Shown here: positions 19,222-28,541 of the stretch, one piece after another
Numbering within the stretch: position 1 is the stretch's first letter
How the letters are laid out: every line of letters starts with the position of its first letter
DNA from: Dokdonella sp.
Lineage (GTDB): Bacteria > Pseudomonadota > Gammaproteobacteria > Xanthomonadales > Rhodanobacteraceae
Assembly: GCA_023228465.1 (NCBI GenBank)
Contig: JALOBC010000009.1
Location: forward strand, 38,443-102,442
Direction of reading: 5' to 3'
Length of the DNA stretch: 64,000 nt
Made by a program: the position numbers and the translations under genes
The notes under the pieces: model-generated
The model's input: only the letters and a program-made list of their open reading frames with translations
Told to the model about the DNA's origin: nothing
Database searches by the model: none

Positions 19222-20295
19222 ATGCTGCCGGCGCTGCACAACCTGCTCGAACCGCCGGGCCTGGTCGGCCACTTCCTCGCCCACCCGCCGGCCGGCTTTG
19301 CCGCGAGTGCGCTGCCTTCGGGGACGCCGGCCTTCGAAGCCCCTTTCGACCTGCTGACCACCGCCGACGCGGAGCTGCGCCGGCGCGTGACGCGCCTGCC
19401 CCTGTATCGCTGGTGGGGACGGTGCCTGCGCCCGCGCACGGCCTTCCTCGGCAGCACCGTTTCCGAGTATGCGCTGCTTCCGGCCGCGGTCGCCGCCGAC
19501 ACGCTGCTCGGTGAATGGATGGCTGCGCGCGCGCGCCACCACGCCTTCCTGATCGTCAAGGACATCCCGCAGGAATCGCCCCTGCTCGACCGCGCCAGCA
19601 ATGCCGCCTCGCGCGCCATGGCCGCGGCCTGCGCAGCGCGCGATTTCGTGCTGCTCGAGGGCCAGGCGCTGGCCTGGGCGCCGATCGACTTCGACTCGAC
19701 CGACGAGTACCTGGCGCGCCTCTCGGCCGCGCGGCGCAAGGACATCCGCCGCAAGCTGCGCGCGCGGGCAGGCCTGCAGATCGACGCGTATCGGACCGGT
19801 GACCCGGTGCTGGCCGACCCGGCGCTGCGCGAGGCGATCTATGCGCAGTACCTGCAGGTCTACGCACAAAGTGAAATCCATTTCGACCTGCTCACGCGCG
19901 CATTCTTCGACAGCGTGCTGCAGGATGCCGGGCTCGGCGGCACGCTGTTCACCTATCGGGCTGCGGGGCGGCTGATCGGCTGGAACCTCTGCTTCACGGT
20001 CGGCGAGACGCTGGTGGACAAGTACGTCGGCTTCGACTACCCCGCCGCACGCGAGTGGAACCTCTATTTCGTGAGCTGGATGCACAACCTCGAGTACGCG
20101 CGGCGCCACCAGCTGGCCTGCTACATCGCCGGCTGGACCGACCCGGAAATCAAGGCCAGCCTGGGCGCGCGCTTCACCTTCACCCGCCATGCGGTACGCC
20201 CGCGCAGCCGCCTGCTGCGCGCGGCACTGCGCCGGCTGGCGCCGCGCTTCGAGAGCGACCGGGCCTGGGCGGAGCAGCGCGGGGCCGGGGCATGA
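19222..20295 (+). CDS. GNAT-fold acyltransferase of the BioF2/FemAB-like type
   Basis: A 357-residue protein whose central and C-terminal part matches the BioF2-like/FemAB acetyltransferase fold. The acceptor-loop segment is LSAARRKDIRRKLRAR (about residues 170-187), with the acyl-CoA-binding core TLFTYRAAGRLIGWNLCF, then YVGFDYPAAREWNLYF, and a terminal KASLGARFTFTRHAV. Related enzymes transfer amino-acyl or acyl groups to peptidoglycan precursors or other acceptors. ATG 19222 follows the esterase stop by 13 bp. Its stop overlaps the next start (ATGA), indicating translational coupling. The specific substrate cannot be read from sequence. Confidence 0.75.
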   Translation: MLPALHNLLEPPGLVGHFLAHPPAGFAASALPSGTPAFEAPFDLLTTADAELRRRVTRLPLYRWWGRCLRPRTAFLGSTVSEYALLPAAVAADTLLGEWMAARARHHAFLIVKDIPQESPLLDRASNAASRAMAAACAARDFVLLEGQALAWAPIDFDSTDEYLARLSAARRKDIRRKLRARAGLQIDAYRTGDPVLADPALREAIYAQYLQVYAQSEIHFDLLTRAFFDSVLQDAGLGGTLFTYRAAGRLIGWNLCFTVGETLVDKYVGFDYPAAREWNLYFVSWMHNLEYARRHQLACYIAGWTDPEIKASLGARFTFTRHAVRPRSRLLRAALRRLAPRFESDRAWAEQRGAGA

Positions 20296-21164
20296 ACGCG
20301 CCGCTGGTGCTGGATTTCGACGGCTCGGTCGGCCGCCTGCCCGGCGAGCAGCGCCTCGCCCTCGGCGACTGGCAGGAAGCCATCCGCTTCGGTAGCCGCC
20401 TGCGCACCTTCAATGCCCTGCGTGGCGCGCTCGAGGCGCGCATGCCGGCCCGCTACGGCACGGTCTTCCTCGGCAGCGGCGACTTTCATCACCTCACCTG
20501 GCCGCTGGTCGAGCGCGTGGCGCAGGCCCGACCCTTCGAGGTGGTGGTGCTGGACAACCACCCGGACAACATGCGCTTCCCGTTCGGCGTGCACTGCGGG
20601 TCGTGGGTGCGCCGCGTCGCCGGCCTGCCGCAGGTGGCGAAGGTGCACGTGCTCGGCATCACCTCCGGCGACGTATCGCGCGCGCATGCCTGGGAAAACC
20701 ATCTGCTGCCGCTGGCGCGTGGCCGGCTGTGCTACTGGACGCTGGGCGTGGATACCGGCTGGGCACGGCGGCTGGGGCTGGCGCGCGCGTTCCGCGCCTT
20801 CGACTCGGCCGACGCCCTGCTCGAGCGCTTCGTGGAGGAGCGGCGCGCGCACCCCCGGCCGACCTACCTGTCCATCGACAAGGACGTGCTGGCACCGGAG
20901 GTGGCGCGCACCAACTGGGATCAGGGCCGATTCGGCGAGGCGCACCTGGTGACGGCGATCCGCGCCCTGGCCGGAAGCCTGGTCGGCAGCGACGTCACCG
21001 GCGATGTGTCTGCCTATCGCTACCGCAGCTGGTGGAAGCGACGCCTGAGTGCGCTGGACGGGCAGCCCGAGATCGCCGCCTGCGAGCTGGCGGACTGGCA
21101 AGGCCAGCAGCACGCCCTCAACCTGCGCCTGCTCGATCACCTGAACGCGGCCGCCGCGGCCTGA
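20292..21164 (+). CDS. Divergent arginase/ureohydrolase-fold protein
   Basis: A 290-residue protein with the metal-binding layout of the arginase superfamily but unusual motifs. GSGDFHHLTW (about residues 56-65) replaces the usual GGDHS, VVLDNHPDNM (about 86-95) replaces DAHxD, and SIDKDVLAPEV (about 196-206) replaces the third SxDxDxxDP motif. All three sites still offer His/Asp ligands for a binuclear metal centre. The start ATG overlaps the acyltransferase stop by 4 bp. Its 3' end overlaps the convergent lpxK by 47 bp. The likely chemistry is hydrolysis of a C-N bond in a guanidino- or formimino-like substrate, but this is inference. Confidence 0.72.
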   Translation: MNAPLVLDFDGSVGRLPGEQRLALGDWQEAIRFGSRLRTFNALRGALEARMPARYGTVFLGSGDFHHLTWPLVERVAQARPFEVVVLDNHPDNMRFPFGVHCGSWVRRVAGLPQVAKVHVLGITSGDVSRAHAWENHLLPLARGRLCYWTLGVDTGWARRLGLARAFRAFDSADALLERFVEERRAHPRPTYLSIDKDVLAPEVARTNWDQGRFGEAHLVTAIRALAGSLVGSDVTGDVSAYRYRSWWKRRLSALDGQPEIAACELADWQGQQHALNLRLLDHLNAAAAA

Positions 21165-22158
21165 TCCGGCCGCCCGCGATGCGCGCCGGTTCGCGCAGGC
21201 GCGCGGCGAGGGCATCCAGGAACTCGGCGGGCAGCACCGCCCGCACCGGCACCGACCACCACGCGTGGCGTGCGAAGGGCGCGCATTTGACGGCATCCTT
21301 TTCCGTCATCAGCAGCGGCAGTCCATCGTCGAAGGAGAAATCCTCGACGCTGAAGGCGTGATGGTCGGGAAACGGATGCGCCACCACCTCGATCCCGCGT
21401 GCCTGCAGGCTGGCGAAGAAGCGCTGCGGGTTGCCGATGGCCGCGACGGCATGCACGCGCTGCCCGGCGAAGTCGGCAAGCGGCCGGCGCACGCCGGCGT
21501 CGGCGAGGGCCACCGCCGTGTCCCCATCCAGGGTCATGGGAATCTCCCCTGGCCCGGGCGTGCCGCCGTTGCAGACCCGGAAGGGAATCGAGGCCAGGCG
21601 CGAGAGCGGCTCGCGCAGCGGTCCGGCGGGCAGCAGGCGGCCGTTGCCGAACCGGCGCCGGCCGTCGATCACGCAGATCTCCAGATCGCGGGCCAGCGCC
21701 GGATTCTGCAGGCCGTCATCGGCGATCACCAGGTCCACACCCTGGGCCGGCAGCAGTGCTGCGGCGCGTGGGCGGTCGCGCCCGATCGCGACCGGCGCGC
21801 CGGTGCGGCGCCGGATCAGGCAGGGCTCGTCGCCCACCGTCGCCGGCGTGGAGCCTGCGTCCACCAGCAGCGGCCCGGGCGCGCTGCCGCCATGGCCGCG
21901 GCTGACCACGCCGGGTCGGAAGCCACGTTCGCGCAATGCTTCGACCAGGGCGATCACCAACGGCGTCTTGCCGCTGCCGCCGACCGTGAGATTGCCCACC
22001 ACCAGCACCGCCAGCGGCAGGCGCACGGGCTGGCGCCAGCCCAGTCGCCAGGGTGCCAGGTGCAGCGCGCGCAGGCCGCGATAGACCGGCACCAGGGCGC
22101 GCAGCCACCACGGTGCGGGATGGTCCTCGTACCAGATGTGCAGGAGGGAGCGGGACAT
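21118..22158 (-). CDS. lpxK: Tetraacyldisaccharide 4'-kinase LpxK
   Basis: LpxK phosphorylates the 4' position of the lipid A disaccharide at the inner membrane. From ATG 22158 the protein is 346 residues. It has an N-terminal membrane-associated helix near APWWLRALVPVYRGLRALHL, the P-loop GNLTVGGSGKTPLV, GVVSRGHGG, VGDEPCLI and VIADDGLQNPALARDLEICV (catalytic Asp region). MTEKDAVKCAPF and the terminal WSVPVRAVLP also match the family. It lies 16 bp after msbA. The last codons overlap the convergent arginase-like gene. Confidence 0.96.
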   Translation of the reverse strand: MSRSLLHIWYEDHPAPWWLRALVPVYRGLRALHLAPWRLGWRQPVRLPLAVLVVGNLTVGGSGKTPLVIALVEALRERGFRPGVVSRGHGGSAPGPLLVDAGSTPATVGDEPCLIRRRTGAPVAIGRDRPRAAALLPAQGVDLVIADDGLQNPALARDLEICVIDGRRRFGNGRLLPAGPLREPLSRLASIPFRVCNGGTPGPGEIPMTLDGDTAVALADAGVRRPLADFAGQRVHAVAAIGNPQRFFASLQARGIEVVAHPFPDHHAFSVEDFSFDDGLPLLMTEKDAVKCAPFARHAWWSVPVRAVLPAEFLDALAARLREPARIAGGRIRPRRPRSGDRAGAG

Positions 22159-22174
22159 GAGCGCGGTGGCCGTG

Positions 22175-23950
22175 CTAGTCGGCGGCGGCGGGTTCGCCCT
22201 CGCCGAACTGCGTCCGGTGCAGCGCCGCGTAGGCGCCGCCGCGTGCCAGCAGGTCGGCGTGCCGGCCCTGTTCGACGATGCGGCCGCCATCGAGCACCAC
22301 GATGTTGTCGGCATGCTCGATGGTGGACAGGCGGTGCGCAATGACGATCACGGTGCGCTCGTGCATGAGCCGCTGCAGCGCCGCCTGGATCAGGCGTTCG
22401 GATTCGTTGTCGAGTGCACTGGTGGCCTCGTCGAGGATCAGGATCGGCGCGTTCTTGAGCAGTGCCCGGGCAATGGCGATGCGCTGGCGCTGGCCGCCGG
22501 ACAGCAGGCCGCCGCGTTCGCCGACGCGTGCATGGATGCCGCCCGGCAGCTGGCCGATGAACTCCATCGCGTTGGCGGCCTCGGCGGCGGCGATGATGTC
22601 GGCCTCGCTGGCACCGGCGAGCGCCCCGTAGGCGATGTTGTGCGCCACCGTGTCGTCGAACAGGGCCACCGTCTGACCCACCCAGGCGATCTGCCGGCGC
22701 AGGCTGGCCAGCGTGTACTCGTCGAGCGGGTGGCCGTCGAGCAGGATCTGGCCGGCGCTGGGCTCGCGCAGGCGCGGGATGAGACTGGCCAGGGTCGATT
22801 TGCCGCTGCCCGAGCGGCCCACCAGGGCGGTCACGCTGCCACGCGGACAGATCAGGTCGATGCCGCGCAGGGCCACGCGCCGATCCGTTCCATAGGACAT
22901 CGATACGTCGCGGAACTCGAGTGCATCGCGTACGCCGGTGAGCTCGCGCCAGCCGCTGTCGCGTTCGCCCGGCCGGTCGATCAGCGCGAAGATCTCCTCC
23001 GCTGCGGCCAGGCCGCGCTGCAGGTTGGCCTGTACCGTGGTGAGCCGCTTGAGCGAAGGCAGGATGCCGCCCATGGCCAGCACCAGCGAGGTGAAGTCGC
23101 CCGGGGTGAGCTGGTCGAGCATGCCGGGGCGCGTGGCCATGAACACGATGAGCGCCAGCGAAATCGCCGCGATGAGCTGCACCAGGGAACTGGCCAGCCC
23201 ATTGGTGGCAGCCACCTTCACGCCCAGCCGGCGGGTGTGCTCGGCCACAGCGTTGAAGCGCGCCGATTCGTAGTCCTGGCCGCCGAACACCTTGACTTCG
23301 CGGTGCGCACCGACGACCTCCTCGATCACCCCGGCGACCGTGCCCATCGAGCCCTGGATGGTGCGGCTGATGCGCCGGTAGCGGCGTCCGACCGCGACCA
23401 CCAGCAGGCCGACCAGCGGCACCATGACCAGCAGGGCAACCGTGAGATACACGCTCGCCATGAGCATGACGATGACGTAGAACACGATGCTCAGGCCATC
23501 GACCACGGCGGTCTTGAGCGCGTCGGTGCTGGCCTGGGCGACCTGCTCGGAACTGTAGGTGATGCGCGAGATCTGCTGGCCGGCGGGTTCGGCGTCGAAG
23601 AACGCCGAGGGCAGCACCAGGTAGCGGTCGAACACCAGCTGGCGCAACTGCTGCACCACGCCGCGGCCGATGTAGGCCATGCCGTAATCGGTGACGTAGG
23701 TGGCGATGCTGCGCGCGAGGAAGATGGCGACGATGATGATCGGCATCCAGAAGATGGTCTGCGCATCGCGTGCGATGAACAGGTTGTCCAGCATCGGCTT
23801 GATCGCGCGCGCGAAGATGCCCATGCAGGCCGCATCGACCACCATGCCGATGACCGCCAGCACGGCCACCGGCCAGTAGCGCCGCACGTGCCGCAGCAGG
23901 CGCGCATACAGCGCCAGTCCCGACGGACGTGGCGCGGCGGCCCTGCTCAC
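22175..23950 (-). CDS. msbA: Lipid A export permease/ATP-binding protein MsbA
   Basis: MsbA flips core lipid A across the inner membrane. The 591-residue half-transporter has six transmembrane helices in the first 320 residues. The ATPase domain has Walker A GRSGSGKST, the signature LLSGGQRQRIAIARALLK, Walker B ILILDEATSALD and H-loop VIAHRLST. The start is a GTG at 23950, overlapping the exbD stop by 4 bp (GTGA). It is the third gene of a co-directional exbB-exbD-msbA-lpxK cluster, a conserved arrangement that couples proton-driven ExbBD-like proteins with lipid A transport genes. Confidence 0.96.
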   Translation of the reverse strand: MSRAAAPRPSGLALYARLLRHVRRYWPVAVLAVIGMVVDAACMGIFARAIKPMLDNLFIARDAQTIFWMPIIIVAIFLARSIATYVTDYGMAYIGRGVVQQLRQLVFDRYLVLPSAFFDAEPAGQQISRITYSSEQVAQASTDALKTAVVDGLSIVFYVIVMLMASVYLTVALLVMVPLVGLLVVAVGRRYRRISRTIQGSMGTVAGVIEEVVGAHREVKVFGGQDYESARFNAVAEHTRRLGVKVAATNGLASSLVQLIAAISLALIVFMATRPGMLDQLTPGDFTSLVLAMGGILPSLKRLTTVQANLQRGLAAAEEIFALIDRPGERDSGWRELTGVRDALEFRDVSMSYGTDRRVALRGIDLICPRGSVTALVGRSGSGKSTLASLIPRLREPSAGQILLDGHPLDEYTLASLRRQIAWVGQTVALFDDTVAHNIAYGALAGASEADIIAAAEAANAMEFIGQLPGGIHARVGERGGLLSGGQRQRIAIARALLKNAPILILDEATSALDNESERLIQAALQRLMHERTVIVIAHRLSTIEHADNIVVLDGGRIVEQGRHADLLARGGAYAALHRTQFGEGEPAAAD

Positions 23951-24381
23951 TGCGCTTCCGCGGCCTGCTGCGCTGGCGTGGTCGCGATCGACAGCCGCGC
24001 GAAGCCGAGCTCACCGAGCGCATCCATGGCCGTCACCACCGCTTGGTGCGGCGTCATGGCGTCGGCGCGCAGCGTCACCGGCCGCGTGGTGCTGTCGCCG
24101 GCGACGCGGCGGATGGCTTCCTTGAGCGAATCCAGACCCGGGTTCAGCACTTCCTGGTTGTCGATGAAGTAGCGCCCGTCACGGTCGATCAGCACGGTCA
24201 GCGTGTCGACCGCCTGCGCCTGGTCGCTGGCCGCCGCCTTGGGCAGGGTCACCTTCATGCCGGATTGCTGCACGAAGGTGGTGGTCAGCACGAAGAACAT
24301 CAGCAGCGTCAGCAGCACGTCGATCAGCGAGATCACGTTGATCTCGAAATCGTCTTCGCGGCGGGCGGAAGCCAGGCGCAT
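23947..24381 (-). CDS. exbD: ExbD/TolR family biopolymer transport protein
   Basis: The 144-residue protein is an ExbD/TolR-type proton-channel subunit. It has a short cytoplasmic N-terminus, one transmembrane helix containing the conserved Asp (FEINVISLIDVLLTLLMFFV, about residues 12-31), and a periplasmic domain (about 40-140). It overlaps msbA by 4 bp and abuts exbB without any gap. It probably energises an outer-membrane transporter with ExbB. No tonB gene is nearby. Confidence 0.93.
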   Translation of the reverse strand: MRLASARREDDFEINVISLIDVLLTLLMFFVLTTTFVQQSGMKVTLPKAAASDQAQAVDTLTVLIDRDGRYFIDNQEVLNPGLDSLKEAIRRVAGDSTTRPVTLRADAMTPHQAVVTAMDALGELGFARLSIATTPAQQAAEAQ

Positions 24382-25044
24382 TCAGACCGCCTGCGCGGCT
24401 GCGCGGGCGACGCGCGGCGCGGCGCCCTGCGGCGCCAGCTCGACGGTCGCGGTCAGCTCGTCGGTGAGCAGAAACACCTGGCGCTCCATCTCGTCCACCA
24501 GGTCCGTGACCTTGCCGCGGAAATAGCGGTGGAACGCGTAGGCCGGGATCGCCACCACCAAGCCCGCCGCCGTGCAGACGAGCGCTTCGCCGATGCCGCC
24601 GGCCATCTTCATCGGGTCGCCGACGCCGCTCATCATCACGGCCAGGAACATCTTGATGAGACCGAACACAGTGCCGAGCAGGCCAAGCAGGGGCGAGATC
24701 AGGGCGATGGTGCCCAGCGTGTTGAGGAAGCGCTCCAGCCGGTGCACGACGTGGCGGCCGGTATCCTCGACCCGCTCCTTGATGATCTCGCGCGGGCGAT
24801 GGCGCACGCTCAGGGCGGCGGCCAGCAGCTCCCCGAGCGGCGAATTGGTGCGCAGCGCCTCGATGTGCGCCGGGTCGAGCCGGCGCGTGTGGGCCCACTC
24901 GCGCACTTCGACACCCAGCCCCGGCGGCACCACGGACTTGCGCCGCAAGCTCCAGAATCTTTCGAGGATGATCGCCAGCGCGATCGCGGAACACAGCAGG
25001 ATCGGCACCATCGCCCATCCGCCGGCCATCAGGAGTTCCAGCAC
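24382..25044 (-). CDS. exbB: MotA/TolQ/ExbB proton channel family protein
   Basis: ExbB-type partner of ExbD. The 220-residue protein has a first transmembrane segment near the N-terminus (MAGGWAMVPILLCSAIALAI), then a cytoplasmic loop. Two further helices follow with the family-typical GTIALISPLLGLLGTVFGLI and EALVCTAAGLVVAIPAYAFH. The start is a GTG at 25044 preceded by GGGTGGG; the reading MLELLMAGGW matches typical ExbB N-termini. It is the first gene of the exbB-exbD-msbA-lpxK cluster, with an extended -10 promoter candidate 37 bp upstream. Confidence 0.93.
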   Translation of the reverse strand: MLELLMAGGWAMVPILLCSAIALAIILERFWSLRRKSVVPPGLGVEVREWAHTRRLDPAHIEALRTNSPLGELLAAALSVRHRPREIIKERVEDTGRHVVHRLERFLNTLGTIALISPLLGLLGTVFGLIKMFLAVMMSGVGDPMKMAGGIGEALVCTAAGLVVAIPAYAFHRYFRGKVTDLVDEMERQVFLLTDELTATVELAPQGAAPRVARAAAQAV

Positions 25045-25080
25045 GAGCCCACCCTTGCACCACTCAATCGACAGGCGCGC

Positions 25081-25089
25081 ATGATAACA
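25081..25089 (-). promoter_or_regulatory. Candidate extended -10 promoter of exbB-exbD-msbA-lpxK
   Basis: Read on the minus strand the site is TGTTATCAT, an extended -10 (TG-N-TATCAT) with one mismatch to TATAAT. It is placed so that transcription would start about 30 nt before the exbB GTG. No clear -35 hexamer is seen at the right spacing, which is tolerated by extended -10 promoters. Confidence 0.45.
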
Positions 25090-25125
25090 GCGCGCGCAGC
25101 GCGGACTGTGCGGCGGGTGGCAAAC

Positions 25126-27477
25126 TCACTCGCGCCAGTAGCGGCGCTGCCGATCGCGTTCGTAGGCAAGCAGGCGTGGCGCGGCGTCGGCGGGGAACGC
25201 GACCCACAGGGCGCCATGCTCGGCGGTGTTGTGCAGCGGCGCGCCGTAATGGGCGTAGCGTTCGACCACTTCCGGATGCGGATGGCCAAAACGGCTGCGC
25301 CAGCCGGCCGACACCAGCGCCAGCGCCGGCTTGAGCGTGGCCAGGAAGGCGGCGCTGGATGAACTCCGGCTGCCGTGGTGCGGGGCCACCAGCACCAGCG
25401 GCGGGCCGCTGCCGACCGCGGCGGCGACGGCGGGCTCGAAGCGGCGGCCGATATCGCCGGTGAGCAGCAGGCGGCCGCCCTGCCCTTCGACCAGCAGCAC
25501 GCAGGAGCGGTCGTTGGCGCGCGCGGCCGTGCGGCCGGCGAGTGCCTGCGCATGCGGATGCACGACGCGGAAGGCGACCCCATCCCAGTCCCAGCGTTGC
25601 CCAGCCTGGCACTGGGCAGCCGTGAACGGCAGCCGCGCGGGCTCCCCGGCCAGCAGGCGCGCCTCCGGGTGGGCATCGGCCACGGCGGCCGCGCCGCCCG
25701 CATGGTCGTTGTCGCCGTGGCTGACCAGCAGGCGATCGAGCTGCGTGATGCCCAGCGCGCGCAAGGTCGGCAGCACCGCCGCCTCGCCCAGGTCGAAGCC
25801 CGAGGGAAAGCGCGGCCCGGCATCGAACAGCAGGGCATGGCCGCGCGTGCGCACCAGCACCGCCAGCCCCTGGCCCACATCGATCACGCCAGCCTCGAAG
25901 CCACCCGTCGCGGGCAGCGTGCGTGCCGGCAGCAGCAAGGGCAGGAACAGCACCAGGCCGAGCGCGCGCAACGGCACGCCCCGTGGCAGGAACAGCCACA
26001 CCGCGCCGAGCGTGGCCAGCAGCAGGGCCCACGGCGCGAGCTCGGGCAGGTACCAGTGGGCGCCCGGCCAGCCGGCCATGCGCTCCAGCAGCCACCATTG
26101 TGCGTGCGCGATCCAGCCGCCAACCGCCAGCACCGGCGTTGCCAGCGGCGGCGCCAGCAGCAGGCACAACAGGCCGACAAGGCACAGCGGCACGATCACC
26201 AACGTGACCAGCGGCACGGCGACCAGGTTGGACAGCGCCCCCACCAGGGATGCCTCGCCAAAGAACCACACGGTGAGCGGCAGCAGGGACACGCTCATCA
26301 CCAGCTGGCCGGCGCCCAGTTCCCGGACCGCACCGGCCAGGCTGCGCGGGCCGCGTTCCAGACACAGCATCAGGAAGGCCACGCCGACGAAGGACAGCCA
26401 GAATCCCGGGGCCAGGGTCGCCAGCGGATCGACCACGAGCATCGCCAGCAGGGCCAGCGCGAGCCCATGCGGCCCGCTGCCGGCGCGGCGCCCGCAGCGG
26501 CTGAGCATCACCACACCGATCATCAGCAGGGTACGCAGGGTGGGCAGGCTGCCGCCGGCCAGCAGGCCGTAGCCGGTGGCCACCGCCAGGGCGGCCGGCG
26601 CTTCGGCGATCTGCACCGGCAACAGCAGCGCGGCGCGCGGCCACAGCCACCAGGCGAGCCGCACCAGCAGCGCGCCGAACAGTGCCGCCATGCCGACGTG
26701 GAAGCCGGAAATCGCAATCAGGTGCGGCACGCCGTTGGCACGCGCGATCTCCCAGTCGTCGGCACTCAGCCCGCGCGTGTCGCCCACCGCGAACGTCTGC
26801 AGCAGGGTGGCATCGTGGGCGTCTCCGACGCGCCGGCTGATATCAAGCGCAAGCGCTTCACGCAGGCCGTCGATGCAAGCGGGCGTGACACCGATCAGCT
26901 GCGCCGAGGCCGCTTCACGCACATAGCCCACCGCCACGATGCCGCGCTCCAGCGCCTGGCGCTCGCCATCGTAGCCGCCGCGATTGACCAGGCCGCGCGG
27001 GCGCTTGAGCCGCGCGCGCAACTGCCAGCGGCTGCACGCAGCCAGTCCAGCGGGCGCCTCGCCATACCAGCTCAGGCGCGCCCTGCCGCGCAGCGCCAGT
27101 GGCGCACCAGCCAGCGCGGCCTGCTCGATCCGTACCTGCAGCCGGGTCGCATCGGTGCGTCGCCGCGGCAGGTCATCGACCACCACCACGAGATCGAAGT
27201 CGCGCCCTTCCAGAGCGCGGGGCAGGCGCGCGTCGAGCGCCACGTCGGCGCGCCACGCGCACCAGGCGAAGCCCAGCACGACCAGTGCCGCCCAGCGCAG
27301 GCGCGGATGCAGCAGGGCGGCCAGGGCCAGCGCGGCAAGCAGGCCATCGAGCCAGCGCGGCGGCAGTTCCGGCAGGGCATGCACGGCAAACACGCCAAGC
27401 AGCGCGGGCAGCGCGCCGGACACGCCCAGGAGGCCTGCCCGCAGGGGGCTGCCGCTCGCCCTTGCCCGGATCAGCAT
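25126..27477 (-). CDS. comEC: ComEC/Rec2 family DNA uptake channel
   Basis: ComEC carries transforming single-stranded DNA across the inner membrane. From ATG 27477 (GGGGAG about 7 nt upstream) the protein is 783 residues. N-terminal helices and a soluble OB-like region are followed by the competence domain with many helices (about residues 220-500, including ANGVPHLIAISGFHVGM). The C-terminal metallo-beta-lactamase-like domain has VIDVGQGLAVLV, LLFDAGPRFPSGFD, SHGDNDHAGGAAAV and LVAPHHGSRSSSSAAFL. Location next to exbB is standard in Xanthomonadales. It suggests that natural competence machinery is encoded. Confidence 0.94.
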   Translation of the reverse strand: MLIRARASGSPLRAGLLGVSGALPALLGVFAVHALPELPPRWLDGLLAALALAALLHPRLRWAALVVLGFAWCAWRADVALDARLPRALEGRDFDLVVVVDDLPRRRTDATRLQVRIEQAALAGAPLALRGRARLSWYGEAPAGLAACSRWQLRARLKRPRGLVNRGGYDGERQALERGIVAVGYVREAASAQLIGVTPACIDGLREALALDISRRVGDAHDATLLQTFAVGDTRGLSADDWEIARANGVPHLIAISGFHVGMAALFGALLVRLAWWLWPRAALLLPVQIAEAPAALAVATGYGLLAGGSLPTLRTLLMIGVVMLSRCGRRAGSGPHGLALALLAMLVVDPLATLAPGFWLSFVGVAFLMLCLERGPRSLAGAVRELGAGQLVMSVSLLPLTVWFFGEASLVGALSNLVAVPLVTLVIVPLCLVGLLCLLLAPPLATPVLAVGGWIAHAQWWLLERMAGWPGAHWYLPELAPWALLLATLGAVWLFLPRGVPLRALGLVLFLPLLLPARTLPATGGFEAGVIDVGQGLAVLVRTRGHALLFDAGPRFPSGFDLGEAAVLPTLRALGITQLDRLLVSHGDNDHAGGAAAVADAHPEARLLAGEPARLPFTAAQCQAGQRWDWDGVAFRVVHPHAQALAGRTAARANDRSCVLLVEGQGGRLLLTGDIGRRFEPAVAAAVGSGPPLVLVAPHHGSRSSSSAAFLATLKPALALVSAGWRSRFGHPHPEVVERYAHYGAPLHNTAEHGALWVAFPADAAPRLLAYERDRQRRYWRE

Positions 27478-27779
27478 CGTGTCTCCCCGTCCATGCCTGC
27501 ACGCCCGCGCCCCGGCCACCCGGCCTCGGGCGCGTCACGCGGCCCGCTCGGCAGGATGGCGCAGGGCGCCCGGCCCGGGTAGTGCGCTTGCGCGCGGCGG
27601 CATGTAGGAATTCAGCGCGCCCGCGCGTCGGCAGACGGCGCGACCGGCGGGCATCCGCGGCGCAAGATCCGCTGGAGCAGCTGGCCGGACGCTGGAGGGA
27701 CAGCGGCTGCACGTGCGCGCAGTGCCCGGCCTGCCGTTGCAGGGGCGGAGCAACCTGCCCCGCCTTCAGTCCATTCCTT
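27478..27779. other. Intergenic region, comEC-lolD
   Basis: No gene is supported in this 302-bp gap between two minus-strand genes. It holds the comEC ribosome site (GGGGAG near 27484-27489). A GC-rich stem-loop at 27742-27761 (7-bp stem with one G-U pair, 6-nt loop) just beyond the lolD stop might end the lolC-lolD transcript, but it lacks a U-tract. Confidence 0.5.
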
Positions 27780-28541
27780 TCAAGGAGAAGCGTGCGTGGG
27801 CAGGGCGTCCGCCCGTGCCGAACCGATCTCGCCAAGCACGCCACCGGAGAGCTCGAGCACCCGGTCGGCGCGCGCTGCGAGCCTGGGATCATGCGTGACC
27901 AGGACCAGTGCCGTGCCGACTTCCCGATTGAGTTCCAGCATCAATTCATAGACTTGCGCAGCATTCTTCTCATCGAGATTACCTGTGGGCTCATCGCCCA
28001 GCACGCAGGCCGGGCGCGTGACCAGGGCGCGTGCCACGGCACAGCGCTGGCGCTCGCCACCGGAAAGCTCGCCCGGCTTGTGCTCCAGGCGCGCCGCGAG
28101 GCCGACCCGCTCGAGCAGCGCGGTGGCCTGCGCGCGTGCCGCGGCGATGGGCGTGCCACGGATCAGCAGCGGCATGCAGGCGTTCTCCAGCGCGCTGAAC
28201 TCGGGCAGCAGGTGATGAAACTGGTACACGAAGCCGAGTGCACGGTTGCGCAGCTCGCCCCGCGCACGGTCGGACAAGCGCGACATCACCTGGCCCGCCA
28301 CGCGCACCTCGCCGGCCGTCGGCGTATCGAGCCCGCCGAGGATGTGCAGCAGCGTGCTCTTGCCCGTGCCCGAGGCGCCGACGATGGCCACCGTTTCGCC
28401 GCGCTGTACCGACAGGTCCACCGCGCGCAACACCTCGGTCCGCAGCCTGCCTTCCTGGTAGGTCTTGGCCAGCCCCCGCGCTTCCAGCACGACCGCGGGC
28501 GTCGGGGATCGGGAATCGGCAATCGTGGAAGCGCTCGTCAT
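27780..28541 (-). CDS. lolD: Lipoprotein-releasing system ATP-binding protein LolD
   Basis: LolD is the ATPase of the LolCDE complex that extracts outer-membrane lipoproteins from the inner membrane. The 253-residue protein has Walker [30 protein letters not shown] (the LolD-typical Q-loop region), signature [16 protein letters not shown], Walker [13 protein letters not shown] and VTHDPRLAA. Residues 5-16 of the N-terminus ([12 protein letters not shown]) are encoded inside one arm of an inverted repeat spanning the lolC-lolD junction. This may explain an N-terminus longer than that of other LolD proteins. It follows lolC by 78 bp. Confidence 0.95.
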   Translation of the reverse strand: MTSASTIADSRSPTPAVVLEARGLAKTYQEGRLRTEVLRAVDLSVQRGETVAIVGASGTGKSTLLHILGGLDTPTAGEVRVAGQVMSRLSDRARGELRNRALGFVYQFHHLLPEFSALENACMPLLIRGTPIAAARAQATALLERVGLAARLEHKPGELSGGERQRCAVARALVTRPACVLGDEPTGNLDEKNAAQVYELMLELNREVGTALVLVTHDPRLAARADRVLELSGGVLGEIGSARADALPTHASP

